A stretch of 64,000 nucleotides of DNA from contig BTPG01000003.1 of NCBI GenBank assembly GCA_036245525.1, forward strand, positions 157,050,439 through 157,114,438, in the 5' to 3' direction. A program made the position numbers and the translations under genes. Each line of letters starts with the position of its first letter. Position 1 is the stretch's first letter. The notes under the pieces are model-generated. The model searched no databases. It had not been told where the DNA came from and saw only the letters and a list, made by a program, of their open reading frames with translations. This document shows positions 1-10,022 of the stretch, in pieces. Source of the DNA: Semisulcospira habei (Eukaryota > Mollusca > Gastropoda > Semisulcospiridae).

Positions 1-890
1 ATTTAGCCTAGCCGATCGAACGTGGTATTTACGCAAGGGCAGTGCGTAAATTAGCCTTGCTTTGATTTCAGTGGCAAGACTGTAACGAACGCCTTTAGTG
101 CAGGGTTCGGTCGGACGATGGTGTGACGTCATTAGCAGTTGGACCGAATAATGTAGAGATAAGCATTGTTCACGTGCGGTAATGTAGCGGTGAGCGATGT
201 TCACGTGTGACAGTGTGGGTTCGGGAAAAATTGCTAGTTAGAGATGCTATACCAGTCGAGCCGAGCGGTCGTTTTCGCTAGGGCTCTGAGGAAGAATTCT
301 GGCTAGAGAATTCGATAGCTGTATATTGAATACAGCGGGGCCGGTACGGAGCGGACACCCCTGGTGTAGGGCCGATGAAGCTGTCCTGAAGGCATCACGT
401 ACGTGACCAGGTGCGGACATCAAGCCTTCATCTCTCCTTCGTCCTACCATCACTGGTGCTACGAGCAGCAACGGTAGCGAAGTAAGCCACAGATTTGTGC
501 TACAGGACCACATGCAGTGTTCCGTCGGTGTAGCTATTGTCGCCTAGCGCCGTTAATTTCACGCCTAGGAATGTTCTAAATCTGTGAGTAGTCATTGAAT
601 AGTAATATTCAGTTCGGGAATCTCCGTCAAGTCGTCAATGTGATATTGACTGTGTCGACACTAGTATAAAGAGGAGTCGAGTGACGTCTCGAGAGAGAGA
701 CAACGACCTCTACGGTAGCGAGTGAATGTGTGAGCGCTGAAGTTGTGAATAACCTATATGCCACTTGTTAGTTATTTGTGCAGATGGGTTTATATGATGT
801 GAATTGTTATCTGTGTAGATTGGTTTATATGATGTGAATTGTGTGGTTTAATGTATGTTATGAGTGCATGTTAATAGTTAAACAGAGGGC
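1..890. other. Unassigned sequence, possibly LTR-like
   Basis: I recognise no coding region here. A TATAAAG box lies at about 665-671, followed by a GA-rich stretch. Two near-copies of a short TTTATATGATGTGAATTG unit lie at about 789-842. Two CACGTG-containing repeats lie at about 170-210. A TATA box followed by a GA-rich leader could be an LTR or a host promoter. No primer-binding site, paired LTR or pol gene is visible, so this is only a suggestion. Confidence 0.2.
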
Positions 891-1127
891 AAAGAGATAT
901 AATTGTGTGGCCTTTGTCCTTCGTTTGTAAGCGCGTGTGTGGTGGATGAAAGAGTCTAGTAAACAGAGATAGAACACCCACCCTTATACAGATTGGCAGA
1001 AAGCCCACGCACACACTCATTCCATAAACGTTTATATGTAACAGTTTAATTAAGTACGACACGAAAACACCGTCGTTACAAAGACACGGTGCTGATTCAC
1101 TCGCCATAACTTTCCTGATCGATAAAT

Positions 1128-1212
1128 CCTCTTGTTGTCGGTAGCGCTTTTTGTCGCGATGATTCCTACAGGAATCATCGAGGCAAAAATCACTACCGAC
1201 ATCCAGAGGGTA
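1128..1212. repeat. Palindromic MITE, GATTCC-hairpin family
   Basis: The arms around TTGTCGGTAGCG and CACTACCGACA pair through a central GATTCCTACAGGAATC palindrome. The same design recurs at 3369-3512, 6633-6724, 6835-6927 and 22205-22287, and the 6835 copy has clean TTAA ends. This copy has lost the TTAA ends. The surrounding bases from 890 to 2065 hold nothing else I recognise. Confidence 0.7.
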
Positions 1213-2065
1213 ATGGTATTCCATGAAGAGTGTTCAGGTTGAATGTCAGTTTATGAGTCACTGAGTGGACTTTAGTCTTTGGTCGATTGATCATCAGCGA
1301 CAGTTTTGTAACCATTCAATAACATGTCCACATTTCGAGACTTGATCCTGTGCAGTGTCAGACTTGCAAGATTTAGTGGGTTTTACTGACGCTACACAGG
1401 TGGACCCTACTGAGCAACTGCACAGCACGCATTTAATCAAGTGCGCATCTCCACTGTTCGAAAGGAGAAGGCCCGTTAGTGAGGGCCGGTGGGTTGGGAA
1501 AACGGACAAACAGCATGCATATCACTTATATCCCGACAAAAGTCTTCAGAATGATGAAGTTGGTCAGCAGACAAGACAACGAAGAACTAGTGGATTGCGA
1601 TGCCAGCCGGTATGAAAACGTTTACCAGAGTCCCGCATTTGACGCAACCGGCCAACCCGTAGTCAGGCTCCCAGCATTGTCATGACGGATTGTACGGCTC
1701 CATTAGGTGTGCGGTGGGTTTGCGGTCCAAACTGCAGGCCAATGTTCCAATCAGTCCAAATGTAAAGTATCAACACGCCTGTGGGCTCGCTCTTCAGCCG
1801 AGCGGCGTGTGTTTCGAGTTGACCATTCAGTTCCGCTCATTTAGTAAATCACTTGAGTCAGTTCCGAACGAGGGTGTTGTGTAGATACCATGCATAATTA
1901 GGACTGTGTAGCACGGTTAATTGCCGCCACTATGCACGTGAAATTATATGTCAAAGGAAACGTGAACTCAGTGTCAAATGTCAAAGCCAAAGGTGACCTT
2001 TTGAGCCGGTCTGCTAATGCCTAGCATGTGATCAAAAATGATCATAGATCATCGTACCTCTCCAC

Positions 2066-2167
2066 TTAACTCATTCGTGCCCCGCATCAATAGCTGCGAA
2101 AGTGTCGTCCGGCGGCAACGTACCACGACGCTTCCGCAGCTATTGATGCAGGGCACTTGAATGAGCT
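2066..2167. repeat. Palindromic TTAA element
   Basis: It starts TTAACTCATTCGTGCCCC. The arms share the segment GCATCAATAGCTGCG with its complement at 2136-2150, so nearly the whole unit folds on itself. A related hairpin with the ATCAATAGC arm occurs at 27106-27227. No coding capacity is seen, so it is most likely a non-autonomous DNA transposon. Confidence 0.7.
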
Positions 2168-2597
2168 CATCATTATGGACTTATTTGACACCGTTCAGCT
2201 TGACTAATACGCTCCACAGTAAGTTATAATACAGTAGTGAGCAGCTGGGAGGAACAACTATGGCATGACATTGAATGCACGACAGCATGAATCATTCAAA
2301 TACAGATTGTGTTATTCCACCAGTTCTAGGCAGGCTAGGACAAGGGGCCCGCTCGCTTTCACAGTGAGCGGGGGAAAACACTTGAAAAGGTGCTAAAATA
2401 AGCACGATAATGAACTACGCTCTGCTGGCCATAATAGTGGCTTCGCAATGCTTCGTCAGAGTGTTCTCTCGTGCTAAACTTGAGTTTAAAGCGACTTACT
2501 CCAGACAGTAAAAGGCTAATAGTTTGCAATATCTCCTTTGTAAATGGTTTTTAGTACTACGTCTTAATTAAAATAAAGCTGGACAAAAGGGGCTAGC

Positions 2598-3072
2598 TTA
2601 AAGTGGTGTTCACATGGCCGATTTCTCAACGATTTTTGTCTGGCAACAATTGGCCGGCAAAAGTTTCCACCTGTTCACATGGGCGTCTTTTGTCGTTTTG
2701 GAGTTGGCCGACAATTGCCAGATGTCGGTGGGGTGTTGGCAGCGAGTAGAGCAATGCTCGACTTTCCACCGATTTCCCACCAACTCCAAGCAAGCGGGTT
2801 GTTTCCTGATCGACGATTGGTTAGAACTAGCCAATCAAATATGATTTTGTTTTCAATGCAGTCAACCTGTTGTCGTGTTCATAGGATGATGCCCCTTTGA
2901 CCGAGTTGTGCCGAGTGTCGACGGAACAGCACGAAGTAGCTAAAGTTGGTGGCGTGTCGCTGGAAAGTCGTCGCAAAATTGGTGAGCGTTCACATGGGCA
3001 GCGTCTTGTTGGCCAATAATCGCCAGACAAAAATCTTTGAGAAATCGGCCATGTGAAAAGAACACCACTTAA
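2598..3072. mobile_element. 475-bp MITE with about 47-bp terminal inverted repeats and TTAA ends
   Basis: Both ends read TTAA followed by (A)GTGGTGTTC, CACATGGCCGATTTCTCAA and TTTTTGTCTGGC in inverted orientation. The right arm carries a few extra bases. The interior contains further partial repeats of the GTTCACATGGGC motif and no plausible coding region. TTAA at both ends fits the piggyBac target preference. Superfamily membership is inferred from that alone. Confidence 0.8.
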
Positions 3073-3368
3073 GACGTTTGAACTGATGTAAAATGAAAGA
3101 CTGTTCTGCTCCTCAGTCTTTGCCCGCTTCGGTAGCGCTCAAAAGGCAGTGGAAAACCTCTCCAGTACATATGCCTACTCAAATGGATTTGAAAAGAAGG
3201 GCAGAAAATGCTTACAGCCTATTAGTAGTTGAGGCAAGACAACTTATTGATAACCCGTTGTATCGGCGTGGAATTTCAAGTTAGCAGTCCGGCCGAGCCT
3301 GCCATGGAGCAGATCGCTTTAAACATTACTCGGACATTCTCCCCGGCCACCTCCATTGGGTCATTGAA

Positions 3369-3512
3369 ACCCTTTGCCTGTTGGTAGCGGTTGTTTTTTG
3401 GGGGGGTTTGTTTGTTTGTTTTTTGTGTGTTTTTGTTTTTCTTGTCGCGATGATTCCTGCGGGATTCATCGCGACAAAAAAAAAAAAAAAAAAAAAAGCG
3501 CTACCAACAGCC
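3369..3512. repeat. GATTCC-hairpin MITE copy with expanded poly-T and poly-A arms
   Basis: TTGGTAGCG on the left pairs with CGCTACCAAC on the right, with GATTCCTGCGGGATTC in the centre. Homopolymer runs (T/G-rich at about 3391-3440, A-rich at about 3475-3497) have grown between the arms. No gene is seen between 3073 and 3875. Confidence 0.65.
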
Positions 3513-3875
3513 ACACGGGTCACACGCCATGCCACCGGCATCAAAAAGATCCATCGCCGTGCAGCAACCTTTCATTCAGCTCCCAAAAAAACACTCACGC
3601 TGACTCACTGGCGGCAGCCGTCCCCCTCCGATCCGGGCTCATCTCAGTCCCACAGAGAAAGCGCCAGATCAAGCAGCTTTCCATGACCTGTGCCGTCGGC
3701 AATATCTTTGAGCTGGTTTCTTAAAACGTGCGGCAGGAGTGCGTGCGGTTTTGCCACGTCCGGGGTCGGTGGCAATAAGGGGCATTAGATCCACTGACAA
3801 ATCTTGCGAGATGCGAGTGCCGTGCCCCTTAATCACTTCAATGCGGAGGGGAAAAACTGAACACTGTCCCCAACT

Positions 3876-3940
3876 GCAAGGGGCATAGATCCTCATGAGC
3901 CCCAGCGGTCGCGGGGCTCATGAGGATCTATGCCTCTTGC
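3876..3940. repeat. CAAGAGGCATAGATCCTCATGAG hairpin core
   Basis: A near-perfect palindrome: GCAAGGGGCATAGATCC pairs with GGATCTATGCCTCTTGC around a GAGCCCC/GGGGCTC stem and a short GC loop. The same core recurs at about 7108, 7956, 20005, 22610, 30124, 42756, 43331, 45763, 46371 and 46508. It is the centre of a TTAA-ended MITE best seen complete at 7884-8109. Confidence 0.75.
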
Positions 3941-4239
3941 TGACACTATTTTGTATCCATGTTCTTTGCCGGGGCGCTGCACGAATCTGTCTCGTCTGGC
4001 AGTGAGGCGGGGTTAATCACTTCACATTCACCCATCTTTAGGCGGCAAGGCAAATCAAAGAACACGAAGAACAAAAAAAAAAAAAAAACAGACGGTCAAA
4101 CAGCCCCTTCCGACGGTAACAGAAACAGCTTCTCTACAGTCCCTGAAGACACAGAGGCTCATGAGAACTTGCTGCCAAGGACTCCAGTCTCTTCCTCAAC
4201 TAAATTGAGGGTCGTTGGTTGGCAGTTGCATGAGAGACC

Positions 4240-4309
4240 TTAATCCTGCGCCAGCCACTAAGCAAGATGTTCCGCGGAGCACCTTGCTTACTGGCTGGCG
4301 CAGGATTAA
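4240..4309. repeat. 70-bp near-perfect hairpin with TTAA at both ends
   Basis: The left arm TTAATCCTGCGCCAGCCA and its inverted copy at 4292-4309 pair without mismatch. An inner AAGCAAG/CTTGCTT stem and a GC-rich loop complete the hairpin. It is the smallest self-complementary TTAA unit in the window. There is no coding capacity. Confidence 0.75.
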
Positions 4310-4494
4310 GCTCACTCATACAACTATCCCCCCACCCCACCCCACCCCCACTTCTCGTTAATAGAAGCTGTACGATACGATTTATACACTGAATAAAATA
4401 TCAAGCAAACCCATCTCTGGCTTTTTACCCAAGGCCATTCGCGTTCGACTGAGCTGGATCAGTTACTGAATCTTTAAGTGCTTCTTATTGAAAG

Positions 4495-4498
<4 letters not shown>

Positions 4499-4576
<78 letters not shown>

Positions 4577-4600
4577 GTGCGTGCGTGTGTGTGTGTGTGC

Positions 4601-4683
<83 letters not shown>
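4499..4683. repeat. (GT)n microsatellite
   Basis: About 185 bp of GT/TG dinucleotides with a short interruption around 4575-4601. Long His-Thr and Cys-Val reading frames here are artefacts of the repeat. Confidence 0.97.
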
Positions 4684-4685
<2 letters not shown>

Positions 4686-5700
4686 CAAGCATGTTCCGGC
4701 CTTTGCTGACGGCTGAGGTTCTATGTCGTTGAGTTTGGAATGTTTTTTTTTAAAATAACGATCTGCGTCCACTGGCAGTGAAGGGCAGAGGCGGTTCTGA
4801 GGGGGTGGGGTTGTTACAGGGGTTCTGCCCCCTCCTCCCCCCCCCCCCCACCACCCGACCAAAATTCTTTAAAAATGCTATAACAAAGTCCCTTTTGGGG
4901 GTGTTTGGAACATAGGGACCTGACGAGTAATGCAAATCCGCTGCGCCACCGGGTGCGCGCCACCGAGTCCTCAAGCTCAAATCAGAATAAGGGAGGAAAC
5001 GAAAGGCACACAAAGAGGCGAAGCACTGTGATTCCAGAGCAGTTTTCAACCCTCAAAGCAACCATCCTCCTGAAACCTCGAACTGAACAAACTCGGTAGA
5101 TATTTTGCCACAAATCTATACCAACCTTGTCCTCCGATCAAAAATGATAGTTTAGTATCAAGGCTTTTTGCACAGTCAAGCATCATTCACAGCACACGTC
5201 GAGTTGTAGGGTCACAGTTTGAGATGTGGCCGGAAATATGACCCATGCTCATTTTTCATTGGTTTATGTAAATTAGCATATTCAATAAAAACAAGAGTGC
5301 GTTTTACTGTCGACATGAACTTGTGGCCTGCATTCAGCAGTCGCTTTAGGCACGTATTTCCTTCAGCCCGAAAAGGTCTACTTTAATCGAGTCTGGTTTA
5401 AACACTGCTCAGTTGTCAATATCTTTTTGAGTAATTCGCTTCGACTTTAGAGTAAACACGGCAGAAAACAATGGATGCACTGCAGTTCATAGTGGCCTCT
5501 TTCACGGCACTCTACAAAAGGGTTTAACGTTCAACTCTAGATGTTGAAAAAGAGGTCCAGGATACTTCCGGCCACAGCTAAAATTTCGCGGGTGTGCTTC
5601 GTTTCCTCCCTTGTATTCCGACTTGAGCCATTACGCGGTGGTCGCTCGCACGCGGTGGCGCAGCGGATTTGCATTACTCGTCAGGCCCCTATGGTTTGGA
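4684..5700. other. Repeat-derived region: half MITE, G/C tracts and inverted tRNA-like SINE ends
   Basis: Bases 4686-4790 match the right half of the 7884-8109 MITE. Bases 4905-4960 and 5640-5695 are inverted copies of a segment containing GGTGGCGCAGCGGATTTGC, which resembles a tRNA box A and so suggests SINE ends. A poly-C tract lies at about 4839-4850. No host gene was seen. Confidence 0.5.
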
Positions 5701-6208
5701 ACTCTCCCCCCACCCCCCACCCCCCACCCCCCCCCCCCCCCCCTTGTTGTTGGAGACTTGGGCGAGAATGTTGAGAGTTTTACTGCCGTCTTAAAAGAAT
5801 TTCAGAGCAATTGAATATTTCTACATGGTAGTAGTCATAGTAGTTTTGTTTTCCTCCCTACGTCACACAACCAGTCACTTTAGCGCAAACATGTGACCGT
5901 GATATAAAAAAAACCCTGTAGCGAAAAATGGCGGAATTTTTGTATCCCTCTCTATGACGCATCTTGGATGCGAGTTTTGTTCTATAAAAGATCACCAAAA
6001 CGTTCTAAAGTAAAACGTTGCATAGTGTTGTTCGAAACAACAAGCACTTAGTACTGGAGACGGCAACGAAATATTTTAAATTACGTCATCAGTCTATTAT
6101 GTATAAATGTATATTCCTTTGACGTCAGTCATGTCTGGCGTGATCCAGGTCGGAAGATGTCTTCTTGATTTCTTTTACGAAAATAGTGGAGGAATGAAAA
6201 CAAATACG

Positions 6209-6366
6209 TTATTGGTCGGAGGGGTTCGCTGCACAGACCGTGTAGGCCTTCGGGAGGTCAAAGGAATCATTGTACCCCTCAGGCCTTCGGCCTTCGGGGT
6301 AAAATGATTCCTTTGACCTCCCTCAGGCCTACAAAGGTCCGTGTAGCGAACCCCTCCGACCAATAA
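6209..6366. repeat. Long palindromic hairpin, 158 bp
   Basis: Starts TTATTGGTCGGAGGGGTTCG and ends with its inverted complement. The inner stem includes AGGTCAAAGGAATCATT and its complement around GCCTTCGGCC. It folds almost completely on itself. It is likely a non-autonomous transposon. The preceding stretch 5745-6208 holds nothing I recognise. Confidence 0.75.
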
Positions 6367-6632
6367 CTTATAATATACTACATTGTAGTAGTTATAGTAT
6401 AGATAAAGACTACATTCCTTTTTGTACAGAGTTGTCTCCCGTAGAAGAAGAAAAGATGAAAGGACATCCCCGGGGGGAAAAAAACAAAAACAAATAAAAA
6501 AAAACACCTTTCTCATAAGAACTTAATTACCTTGCACACATGTAAGATACAATGTCGCCTTTCTGATGACGTTCCCTGCGATCACTGAAGTTCAGTATTA
6601 TCGAGGACATGATTATACGATCTTCTTTCCTA

Positions 6633-6724
6633 TCCCTTTGGCTGCCGGTAGCGCTTTTTCTCGCAATAGTGATTCCTACAGGAATCATCGTGACAAAATC
6701 CGCAACCGGCAGCCAGAGGATTAA
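6633..6724. repeat. GATTCC-hairpin MITE copy
   Basis: CCCTTTGGCTGCCGGTAGCG at the left pairs with the right end at about 6704-6724 around the GATTCCTACAGGAATC centre. It is 110 bp from a second copy at 6835. Confidence 0.75.
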
Positions 6725-6834
6725 TTTAGAAAGCACTCCACGCGTCTTGCTTGAATGATACACAGCCGATGTTGGGGAAGGAGTTGGGCTCGGACCGTTC
6801 GGTGCCTGCTGGATTCGTGCTCCAAGTACAGGAT

Positions 6835-6927
6835 TTAACCCTTTGGCTGTCGGCAACGTGTTTGTTAGAGGTGATTCCCTGTGGGGATCACCTCGACCAA
6901 ACACGCTACCGACATCCAAAGGGTTAA
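6835..6927. mobile_element. 93-bp MITE with intact TTAA ends (GATTCC-hairpin family reference copy)
   Basis: Ends are TTAACCCTTTGGCTGTCGG and its complement. The inner palindrome is GATTCCCTGTGGGGATC. TTAA followed by CCCTTT fits the piggyBac terminal pattern. It is the cleanest copy of this family in the window. Bases 6928-7107 are unassigned. Confidence 0.85.
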
Positions 6928-7190
6928 GAAGTCTCTGCGTCCGAATTGCCTACTGTGCTTTTTTGACATGGGTGCCGCACGGCGGTTCTGCAGCCGGCTG
7001 GCTCCACACCGCGCAGAATCTTCGCGTCCTATACACGCAGACCACGATTACATCCTCAATGTCAAGATCAAAATGGGGCCGATTTTTGCCAACAAGCGAC
7101 ACAGATCCTCATGAGCCTCTGCGGCTGCACATGAAAATCTATACCTCTTGCAGATGGACAGGTACTAATGACTGGTGAACGTGACGTGCT

Positions 7191-7481
7191 TTGGTCACCG
7201 CAAACCACTGCGGCGTTGAGATCGATGCCGAGAGTGCGGTTAGGGCTGTAACCGCTGCCACGAATCTAAAAGAACTGGAGACGTTGTGGGAGGAAGTCAA
7301 TCGGGCAGGCCGCACGCGTGCCAATCAACAGTCATTAAACGGAGATCACGGCAGGCGCTTTATGGCCGATCTGCACGAGCGAGTGGAATCAACTGGAAGG
7401 CCATTCCCGGCATACGAGTTTAGGAGTCAATCGCACTCTAAACGTTTAGGGCTCAACGTCTTGTGTCCACCACGAAGGTGA
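7191..7481 (+). other. Unrecognised open stretch, doubtful coding
   Basis: A 96-codon open frame contains an amphipathic-looking segment rich in Ala, Glu, Leu and Arg. I recognise no family, and there is no clear splice site or promoter. The 3' end runs into a SINE at about 7460. It could be a fragment of a decayed gene or simply an open frame in GC-rich DNA. Confidence 0.15.
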
Positions 7482-7605
7482 TTTCAAAGACGGGGCACCG
7501 AACACGGGGTCTGAACAAATTTCGACCCCAGCCGGATTCGAACCGGCGACTTTTCGGACAAGAGTCGAACGCCGCTCTACTACCGAGCCGCCCAGCTCCC
7601 CCGCA
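7460..7605 (-). repeat. tRNA-derived SINE, minus strand
   Basis: Read on the minus strand, a tRNA-like head has a box-A-like GGCTCGGTAGTAGAGCG and a clear box B, GGTTCGAATCC. A conserved body follows (TTCAGACCCCGTGTTCGGTG, then CCCCGTCTTTGAAATCACC). A decayed second copy lies at 9912-10022 in the same orientation. Extra bases and the linked body argue against a functional tRNA gene. Confidence 0.75.
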
Positions 7606-7883
7606 CTCTGATAGCGGTTCAGCTATTGCGACTTTCGGTGGCGCTTTTTCTCGGAAAAAACCGCCACCGACGACGAGAGGGTTAACACCGTGCAAGCAAC
7701 GAAGACTTTTCTTCACGGCCACACACCCTAGCGACGCGCTCGTTTCCCTCATGTCTGAACACCAGCTAGAACCGACCACGGCCGACTCTCGGTGAATAGG
7801 TCTTGATGATCAGCCATTCCGGCTCATGAGGCTGTGATTTATGCGGATGCCCGGGAAGAGGATGCATGGCCGACGGGATAGAA

Positions 7884-8109
7884 TTAACCCCTTGGCTCGA
7901 GCCGAATAAAACTGAAAACCACCCATCTGCAAGAGGCGTAAATCCTCACAAGCCCCCGCAGTTGCGGGGGCTTGTGAGGATTTACGCCTCTTGCTGAAAC
8001 CACTTTGCAGGCATGTCCCGGCCTTTGACTGACGGCTGAGATTCTTTGCCGTTGAGTTTGGAATCAGTGATTTTAAACAGTCGGCGTCCTCTGACAGTGA
8101 AGAGGTTAA
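7884..8109. mobile_element. 226-bp TTAA MITE with CAAGAGG hairpin core (reference copy)
   Basis: It begins TTAACCCCTTGGC and ends AGAGGTTAA. Near the left end is a long perfect hairpin (about 7961-8014: GCAAGAGGCGTAAATCC and its complement around GCCCCCGCAGTTGCGGGGGC). The right half contains CCCGGCCTTTGACTGACGGC, which is also present at 4693-4720 as a broken copy. No coding sequence. Confidence 0.8.
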
Positions 8110-8699
8110 GGAGTGAGAAGAAAGGGGGGGGGGGGGGTTTGTAGAGGAAATGACCAAAATTTGAGGAGTTCTTGCTGTTCTAGAGCTGCTTGTGGATAAG
8201 CATGACGACGCAGAGAATAGCATGCCGTCCTGTCAGGGTATCGCCCAAGGAAAACAAAGTGGACTGACAAAACCACCTGACTTCTGTGTAACAGACGTGG
8301 CTGTTCCTGTAGTTCCAAAGGTTTAGGTTTCAGGCTTTCACCGCCAACACGCGCGTGGGGCCATTCCATCATAATGACGCCACGTTCTAAGTTCCGATGA
8401 CGCGAATTATTCGCTGACTAGGGAGCTAGGAGATGCGTTCGGTGGGAGAATAGAGACGCAAGTCAGTAGAATCGGGTTGGCCGGGCAGCAGGGATCAGCG
8501 TCGTGTGGAGCAAAACGGGAATGGATCTAGGTGACCGGGACGGTACCTGAGGCCATCCGCTGGTGTACTCGACGCTGGGATCCATCTTTACATCAACAGA
8601 GCGTAACTGAAGCACGGTGACCGGGACGGTAACGGTGGCCGGCCGTTTGTTGTTGTGAAGAACTGACTGAACTGTGTGGGCCTGGTCGTCATAAATCGG

Positions 8700-9008
8700 T
8701 GAAATTGTAAACTTGGTTTGGATCGATATTGGGAGTCTAAACTAAATTCAGAGTCTAAACCAAAGTCAGAATCTAAACGAAAGTCAGAATATTATAATAC
8801 TCAAAACTCTAACAACTTACACTTCTGCCTTACTTTCCTTCTTTGTGAGAGCCGGTGTGAGAGAACCGGGTTTCAGTTACATTCTGACAATCATGGTTTC
8901 AATGAAGTGATAGTTACAGACATAAAGGACATGTTACACCCCCGCCGTGAGATGGCCTTAGTTGCCTGCTCGGCGTTAAGCCCAAATAACTAACTAACAA
9001 ACTAACTA
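8700..9008 (+). repeat. SINE-like tail ending in (TAAC)n
   Basis: A block of short AGTCTAAAC/AGTCAGAATCTAAAC repeats lies at 8728-8790. The stretch ends GAGATGGCCTTAGTTGCC, then GGCGTTAAGCCCAAATAAC, then TAAC repeats. This ending matches a widespread invertebrate SINE tail style. The head is not recognisable. Bases 8110-8700 hold no gene I can support. Confidence 0.5.
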
Positions 9009-9029
9009 ACATATTACACCTTCTTGTGC

Positions 9030-9155
9030 TTAACCCATTTAACCCCAGGGCCGCGTTTCGCACATTTTAGATGTCACTTAAGAACTGTGTACCCATTGCA
9101 AGAGATGGCTCGACCATAATTCAAGGGTAGTGACAGATTAGCTTGGCGCCTGAAG
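9030..9155. repeat. Half of a TTAACCCATTT MITE
   Basis: The left end TTAACCCATTTAACCCC is followed by the shared core (TTCAAGGGTAGTGACAGATT, AGCTTGGCGCC). It stops at the palindrome centre and an R1 copy begins shortly after. It is therefore half of a hairpin element. Confidence 0.75.
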
Positions 9156-9171
9156 GTTTGAAAAAAAAAAA

Positions 9172-9660
9172 GGGCAAAGCTTTTATGGTTCACAAGCATG
9201 GTGGACGATGAAAACTTAAATTCTACTAACAAAATTGGCATTTTTCACATATTTCCTACCTCTTTTGACCCATGACCTTTTTGATGGGTCATCCAAATTA
9301 GTATGCATAGAAAAGTCTTACCATCAGGTATCTCTGTAACAAGTTTGGGCTTGAAGTTGAAAATAGTATTTTAGTATTTGAACAAAATCAACTCTTGTCA
9401 AAATATGGCGGCTAATTTTGACCCATTTCTGCCCTCCACCCCCACCCCCCCCGTGACCTTGGCCTTTGAGAAAGGTCACTGAAATTGCTATGTTTAGAAA
9501 GGTCTTGCCACAAAGTATTCTTGGACCAAGTTTGAAGACTGTGGCATTAAAAGTATTTGAGAAAATGTCAACGTCAAAGTTTACCACAGACAACGGCGGA
9601 CGGACAAGACAGACGACCAATGCCCATAACATACTTTTGCTTCGCAAGTGAGCCCATAAA
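9172..9660 (+). repeat. R1 interspersed repeat, copy 1
   Basis: It begins GGGCAAAGCTTTTATGGTTCAC and ends TTCGCAAGTGAGCC. Between them are two related units carrying GTGACCTTGGCCTTTGAGAA, TATGTTTAGAAAGGTCTTGC and the (T)ACCAAGTTTG type segment. Other copies lie at about 24490-25058, 30937-31958, 34985-37917 and 53175-59473. It has no coding potential I can see. Weak GGCTCAC/GTGAGCC end symmetry suggests a non-autonomous DNA element. Confidence 0.7.
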
Positions 9661-9737
9661 ATCGATTTGTTCACGTCCCCATAACTGAAAAGTTTGATAT
9701 CCGCTCCCTTTTTCATATTTGACATTTTACTGATATG

Positions 9738-9867
<130 letters not shown>

Positions 9868-9911
9868 AACACATCAGAAAGTAAATGTTTAAGACACACT
9901 TTTTATCTACA

Positions 9912-10022
9912 ACAAAGGTGACTTTAAAGACGGGGTGCCGAATAGAGTCTGAACAAATTTTGATCCCAGCTGGAATCGAAATGCGGTCGACAGTGGTCTA
10001 CCATCCGAACCACCTAGTTCCA
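9912..10022 (-). repeat. Decayed tRNA-derived SINE copy
   Basis: It aligns to 7460-7605: GGTGACTTTAAAGACGGGGTG, a run matching TCTGAACAAATTT, then a degenerate box B. It abuts the 3' end of a LINE copy at about 10030. Confidence 0.65.

Noticed and set aside
4474..4862. Long His-Thr and Cys-Val reading frames on both strands
   Set aside because: They are translations of the (GT)n microsatellite and have no non-repeat content.
7530..7605. tRNA gene on the minus strand
   Set aside because: Box A and B are present, but the linked conserved body, a second decayed copy and imperfect tRNA folding fit a SINE.
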